Below, one piece after another: positions 4,280-7,266 of a stretch of 7,266 bases of DNA. The notes beneath the pieces were generated by a model. The model was not told the origin of the DNA. It saw nothing but the letters and a program-made list of their open reading frames with translations, and made no database searches. Source of the DNA: Acidobacteriota bacterium (GTDB taxonomy: Bacteria; Acidobacteriota; Terriglobia; Bryobacterales; Bryobacteraceae); NCBI GenBank assembly GCA_026394095.1, contig JAPKYY010000234.1:1-7266 (forward strand). Direction: 5' to 3'. Numbering within the stretch: the stretch's first letter is position 1; the number at the start of each line of letters is the position of its first letter. Both the position numbers and the translations under genes were made by a program.

Positions 4280-6628
4280 ATGAAGCTCTTCGCTCTATTG
4301 CTCTGCCTATCCCAAAACCTCAGCGCACCCGCCGGCGACTCCTATGCCGTCCACAACCCTTCCGGCGTCACCATCATCCCCAACGGCCGCCTCCTCGAAC
4401 CCATCGGCACACACTACCCCCTCGCTCGCTTTCCCCACGGCATGGCCATCAGCCGCAACGGCGCACTCCTCTTCATTCCCAGCGACGGAGTCGGGCAACT
4501 TGTCACCAACTGGCAAAGCGGCTCACCCAAAATCACCGAGCTCAAGCCCCCCGCATCTACCAAGCGAATACACCTCAACGCAGGCGGCGCAGACTTCTCC
4601 CCCGACGGCACCCTCCTCTACTGGAGCAGCGGCGAACGCGGCACCATCTTTGTCTTCGACACCGCCACAGGCAACTTCCAGTTCGACATCAACCTCAATA
4701 CCGCGCCCTTCAACGACAGCTTCGCCGTCGACGTCAAGCTCTCCGCTGATGGCCGCTATCTATACTGCGCCGACGTCACCAACTTCCGCCTCGCCGTCAT
4801 CGATACCACCGAGCGCCGCACTATCGGCAGCGTCCCCGTCGGCCGCTACCCCTACGCCCTCACCGTCTCCGGCAACAACGTCCTGGTTGCCAACATCGGC
4901 CTCTTCGAATACAGCTCCGTCCCTGTCCCCACTGGGCCTGGCTTCGACCCTCGCGGCCTCACCCGTCCCCCCTTCGGCTATCCCAGCAAAGAAGCCCGCG
5001 AAGGCGTCGAATTCGAAGGCCGCAAGATCCCCGGCCTTGGCGACGACAACGCCCTCGAAGCCTTCTCCGTCTGGAACGTCGACGTCTCACGTCCCGATCA
5101 ACCCAAGGTCGCCAGCCGCTTCAAGACCGGCCTCCTCATCCACTCTCCAGCCGACAACGGCACCACCGTCGGTGGCAGCGCTCCCAACTTCCTCACCGCC
5201 CGCGACAACTCACTCTTTGTCTCCAACGGCAACAACGACATGATCGAGCGCTACGACCTGACGACAGGCAAGCTCGCCGTCCGCAAGCGCCTCGTACCTT
5301 CCCCCCTCGTCGCCCGCCTCCGCGGTGTCGGCCCCAGTGGCATGACCCTCTCTCCCGACGGCCGCCGCCTCTACGTTACCGAAAGCGGCATCAATGCCAT
5401 AGCCGTCCTAGACTCAACCACACTCAATGTCCTCGGCCACATCCCCACCGCCTGGTATCCCTACCGTGTCGCCATCTCGCCCGACGGCCGCCACATGCAC
5501 GATCCTTCCCTGCTCCGTTGGGGCCTCAACCAAACCATCCAGGAGCCCGGACAGCCTGTCCTCCAAAACGTCCCCGTCATGGTCAACCACAACGCCCTCG
5601 CCCGCCAGTTTACAGTCAGTGACAACTTCTACCTCGAGCCTGAAGCTTCCGGTGTTGGCCACCGCTGGCTGGTCGGCGTCCAGCCCAACAACCTCATGCA
5701 GATGACCTACACCCTCGGCTGGACCTTCAACGAAAAATCCACCGCCCCGGGCCGCCGCTACTCAATGGGCTCGAACGGCTCCCTCATGCCAGAGGATTAC
5801 CCCGAAGCCGGCTCCATGTGGGAGCACCTCGCCCGCCACCGTGTCCCCTTCCGCAACTACGGCGAAGGCTTCGAATTCCCCGGCGTCAAAGAAGAAGCCG
5901 ACGAACACCCCACCGGTGCCCGCGAAGTCGTCAACATCCCGATGCCCAAGGTCCTCTATGACAACACGAGCTTCGACTATCCGATCTACAACACCAACAT
6001 CCCCGACCAGTACCGGGCCCACTGGTTCATCAAGGACGTCGAGCAGCGCTTCCTCAGCGGCAAACACAAGTTCCCGTCCTTCGTAAACATCGCCATCTGC
6101 AACGATCACGGCGCGGCCCGCCGCCCTGACAAAGGCTATCCTTACCTGGCCTCCTACATGGCCGATAACGACCTCGCCCTCGGCCGCATCGTTGAGTTCC
6201 TTTCGCACACACCTTACTGGAAGAACATGGCCATCTTCGTCACCGAGGACGACTCAGGCGGCGAACCAGACCACGTCGACGCACAGCGCAGCTTCCTTCT
6301 AGTCATCAGCCCCTGGGCCAAGAAAGGCTACGTCACCCACCGCCACACCACGATCCTGAGCATGCACCGCACGCTCTACAACACCTTTGGTCTGCCCCCG
6401 CTCAACATGTTCGACGCCCTCGCCAGCGACCTCTCAGACGCTTTCACAAACAAACCCGACTTCCGTCCCTACCAGGCTCGAAAAGTCGACCCACGTATCT
6501 TCGATCCAGAGAAGGCCAAAGACCCCAAGGACCCAGACTACGGCCAGGCCCGCCGCACTCCCTTCGCCCCCATGGACGACCCCGAAGAAATGGAGCGCAT
6601 CCTCAAACAGGGGGAGAAGAAGAAGTGA
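4280..6628 (+). CDS. Secreted YncE-like beta-propeller/phosphoesterase protein with internal deletion
   Basis: A 782-aa protein beginning with a short signal peptide (MKLFALLLCLSQNLSAPA). Residues ~50-405 form a YncE-like beta-propeller with repeats such as ADFSPDGTLLYWSSGE, LSADGRYLYCADV and LSPDGRRLYVTESG. Residues ~435-735 match the C-terminal part of alkaline-phosphatase-superfamily phosphoesterases: NHNALARQFTVSDNFY, EASGVGHRW, YMADNDLALGRIVEFLS, EDDSGGEPDHVDAQRS (656-671) and FGLPPLNMFDA. Such two-domain proteins are common in Acidobacteriota; the substrate is unknown. At residues 405-408 the propeller text (AISPDGRH) runs straight into DPSLLRWG, so the usual linker and the KENxTxD-type motif that opens the phosphoesterase domain are absent. 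Activity is therefore doubtful. ATG 4280 is preferred over GTG 4271 because it starts the signal peptide; neither has a clear Shine-Dalgarno. Confidence 0.85.
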   Translation: MKLFALLLCLSQNLSAPAGDSYAVHNPSGVTIIPNGRLLEPIGTHYPLARFPHGMAISRNGALLFIPSDGVGQLVTNWQSGSPKITELKPPASTKRIHLNAGGADFSPDGTLLYWSSGERGTIFVFDTATGNFQFDINLNTAPFNDSFAVDVKLSADGRYLYCADVTNFRLAVIDTTERRTIGSVPVGRYPYALTVSGNNVLVANIGLFEYSSVPVPTGPGFDPRGLTRPPFGYPSKEAREGVEFEGRKIPGLGDDNALEAFSVWNVDVSRPDQPKVASRFKTGLLIHSPADNGTTVGGSAPNFLTARDNSLFVSNGNNDMIERYDLTTGKLAVRKRLVPSPLVARLRGVGPSGMTLSPDGRRLYVTESGINAIAVLDSTTLNVLGHIPTAWYPYRVAISPDGRHMHDPSLLRWGLNQTIQEPGQPVLQNVPVMVNHNALARQFTVSDNFYLEPEASGVGHRWLVGVQPNNLMQMTYTLGWTFNEKSTAPGRRYSMGSNGSLMPEDYPEAGSMWEHLARHRVPFRNYGEGFEFPGVKEEADEHPTGAREVVNIPMPKVLYDNTSFDYPIYNTNIPDQYRAHWFIKDVEQRFLSGKHKFPSFVNIAICNDHGAARRPDKGYPYLASYMADNDLALGRIVEFLSHTPYWKNMAIFVTEDDSGGEPDHVDAQRSFLLVISPWAKKGYVTHRHTTILSMHRTLYNTFGLPPLNMFDALASDLSDAFTNKPDFRPYQARKVDPRIFDPEKAKDPKDPDYGQARRTPFAPMDDPEEMERILKQGEKKK

Positions 6629-7266
6629 CGCCCAGCCGGGCCTTCACAATCTCTCCGAATTTCGTTCCTTGTAGATGAGGCTTGTCTCGCCAACTCCAGG
6701 CCGTCCAGCTCATCTGACGCTCATCGAAGTAGTCCATCAGCTTTTCACCCCAGATGAGGTCTTCATCCCATCCACCGAACTCGCCGGCAAAGACCGGCAA
6801 CTCGCGGGCCATGTTACCGAAGCACTCGTCCCACTTGTTGCCTTTATTCGGATAGACATGGGTCGAATAAATCACGTTCGGGATCTCAAGCCTGACCCCG
6901 CGCAAGTCGTAGGCCCAGTCGAGTCCGCCCACCATCACCACTCGTTTGGGGTCTGCGGCTCTTACCGTTTCACTCAATAAATACGCCCATTCGAGCCACT
7001 GCGAGACCGGGACATCGTGCGGCTCGTTTAGGAGATCGAAGATTACATGCGGCTGATCTTCGAATGACCTTGCCAGAGTATCCCAGCAGTCGATCGAGCC
7101 AAGATCCGGCTCTGGTGGGACTCCACTTTCAGGAGTCAACCACTGAAGATCCAGAATCGCAAACGAACCCAAATCCCAAAGCCACTTTACAATCTGCCGC
7201 AGCTCATCGACATACTCGCTGTTGGCCACTCGCGACTGAACAAATGGGATTCGGACAATGTCACAG
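6603..7266 (-). CDS. GH5 glycoside hydrolase (endoglucanase-like), 5' end outside window
   Basis: The frame is open to the window edge and encodes the C-terminal ~220 residues of a family 5 glycoside hydrolase, a TIM-barrel enzyme that cleaves beta-glucans or related polysaccharides by a retaining mechanism. DIVRIPF lies at the edge, followed by LGSFAILDLQWL, then VIFDLLNEPHD with the acid/base Glu at about 7023-7025, STHVYP, and PVFAGEFGGW with the nucleophile Glu at 6780-6782. SWTAWSWRDKP is the usual closing Trp region. The VRIPF motif upstream of 7229 shows that the GTG there is not the real start. The exact substrate cannot be told; any signal peptide is outside the window. The stop lies inside the 3' end of the converging beta-propeller gene (26-bp overlap). 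Confidence 0.92.
   Translation of the reverse strand, partial: CDIVRIPFVQSRVANSEYVDELRQIVKWLWDLGSFAILDLQWLTPESGVPPEPDLGSIDCWDTLARSFEDQPHVIFDLLNEPHDVPVSQWLEWAYLLSETVRAADPKRVVMVGGLDWAYDLRGVRLEIPNVIYSTHVYPNKGNKWDECFGNMARELPVFAGEFGGWDEDLIWGEKLMDYFDERQMSWTAWSWRDKPHLQGTKFGEIVKARLGVTSSSPPV

Noticed and set aside
4344..5243. Long Ser/Pro/Thr-rich plus-strand frame inside the beta-propeller gene
   Set aside because: Low-complexity shadow frame caused by the C-rich third positions of the real gene; no domain or ribosome site.
5762..6208. Minus-strand 148-aa frame opposite the phosphoesterase region
   Set aside because: Val/Ala/Glu-rich antisense shadow of a clearly coding frame.
1..7266. CRISPR arrays, tRNA/rRNA genes, phage or conjugation genes
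   Set aside because: No spaced direct repeats, tRNA-like cloverleaf or relevant protein motifs were seen on either strand.

Overview
The window looks like accessory chromosomal sequence from a soil-type member of the Acidobacteriota. This is an inference from gene content: the tail of a DUF1501 protein, a secreted YncE-like beta-propeller/phosphoesterase and a GH5 glycosidase, together with C-rich third codon positions in the resident genes. No RNA gene, CRISPR array or phage gene was seen.

Layout: 1-201 is the 3' end of a DUF1501 gene. From 245 to about 3086 lies a wrecked higBA-type toxin-antitoxin locus on the minus strand. A complete 2362-bp IS66-family element (521-2882; tnpA, tnpB, tnpC) has split its antitoxin gene. 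The element has 24-bp terminal inverted repeats (22/24 identical) and a perfect 8-bp target duplication, GGATGAAC (513-520 and 2883-2890). Removing the IS and one duplication restores a 100-codon higA with a good ribosome binding site, 13 bp downstream of a higB remnant. The left IS end supplies an in-frame ATG plus six codons, so a 98-aa chimeric HigA reading frame survives. The higB remnant has lost its N-terminus and the central segment of the fold, and it is fused out of frame to the end of an unrecognised gene (3019-3462, minus).

Downstream, an intact vapBC pair (3567-4252) starts right after a perfect 7-3-7 palindrome that covers a -10-like box. There is no Shine-Dalgarno sequence, which suggests a leaderless, autorepressed operon. 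Next is a large secreted protein gene (4280-6628): a YncE-like beta-propeller joined to the C-terminal part of an alkaline-phosphatase-superfamily phosphoesterase. Its junction (about 5492-5500) lacks the segment that normally carries the start of the phosphoesterase domain. Convergent with it, and overlapping by 26 bp, is the 3' part of a GH5 endoglucanase-like gene that runs off the window end (6603-7266, minus).

Taken together, the window shows a decaying toxin-antitoxin locus used as an IS landing site, beside a working-looking toxin-antitoxin locus, between secreted carbohydrate- and phosphate-related genes. I found no clearly new defence or mobile system. The most unusual items are the IS-rescued antitoxin frame, the deleted toxin and the deleted phosphoesterase.
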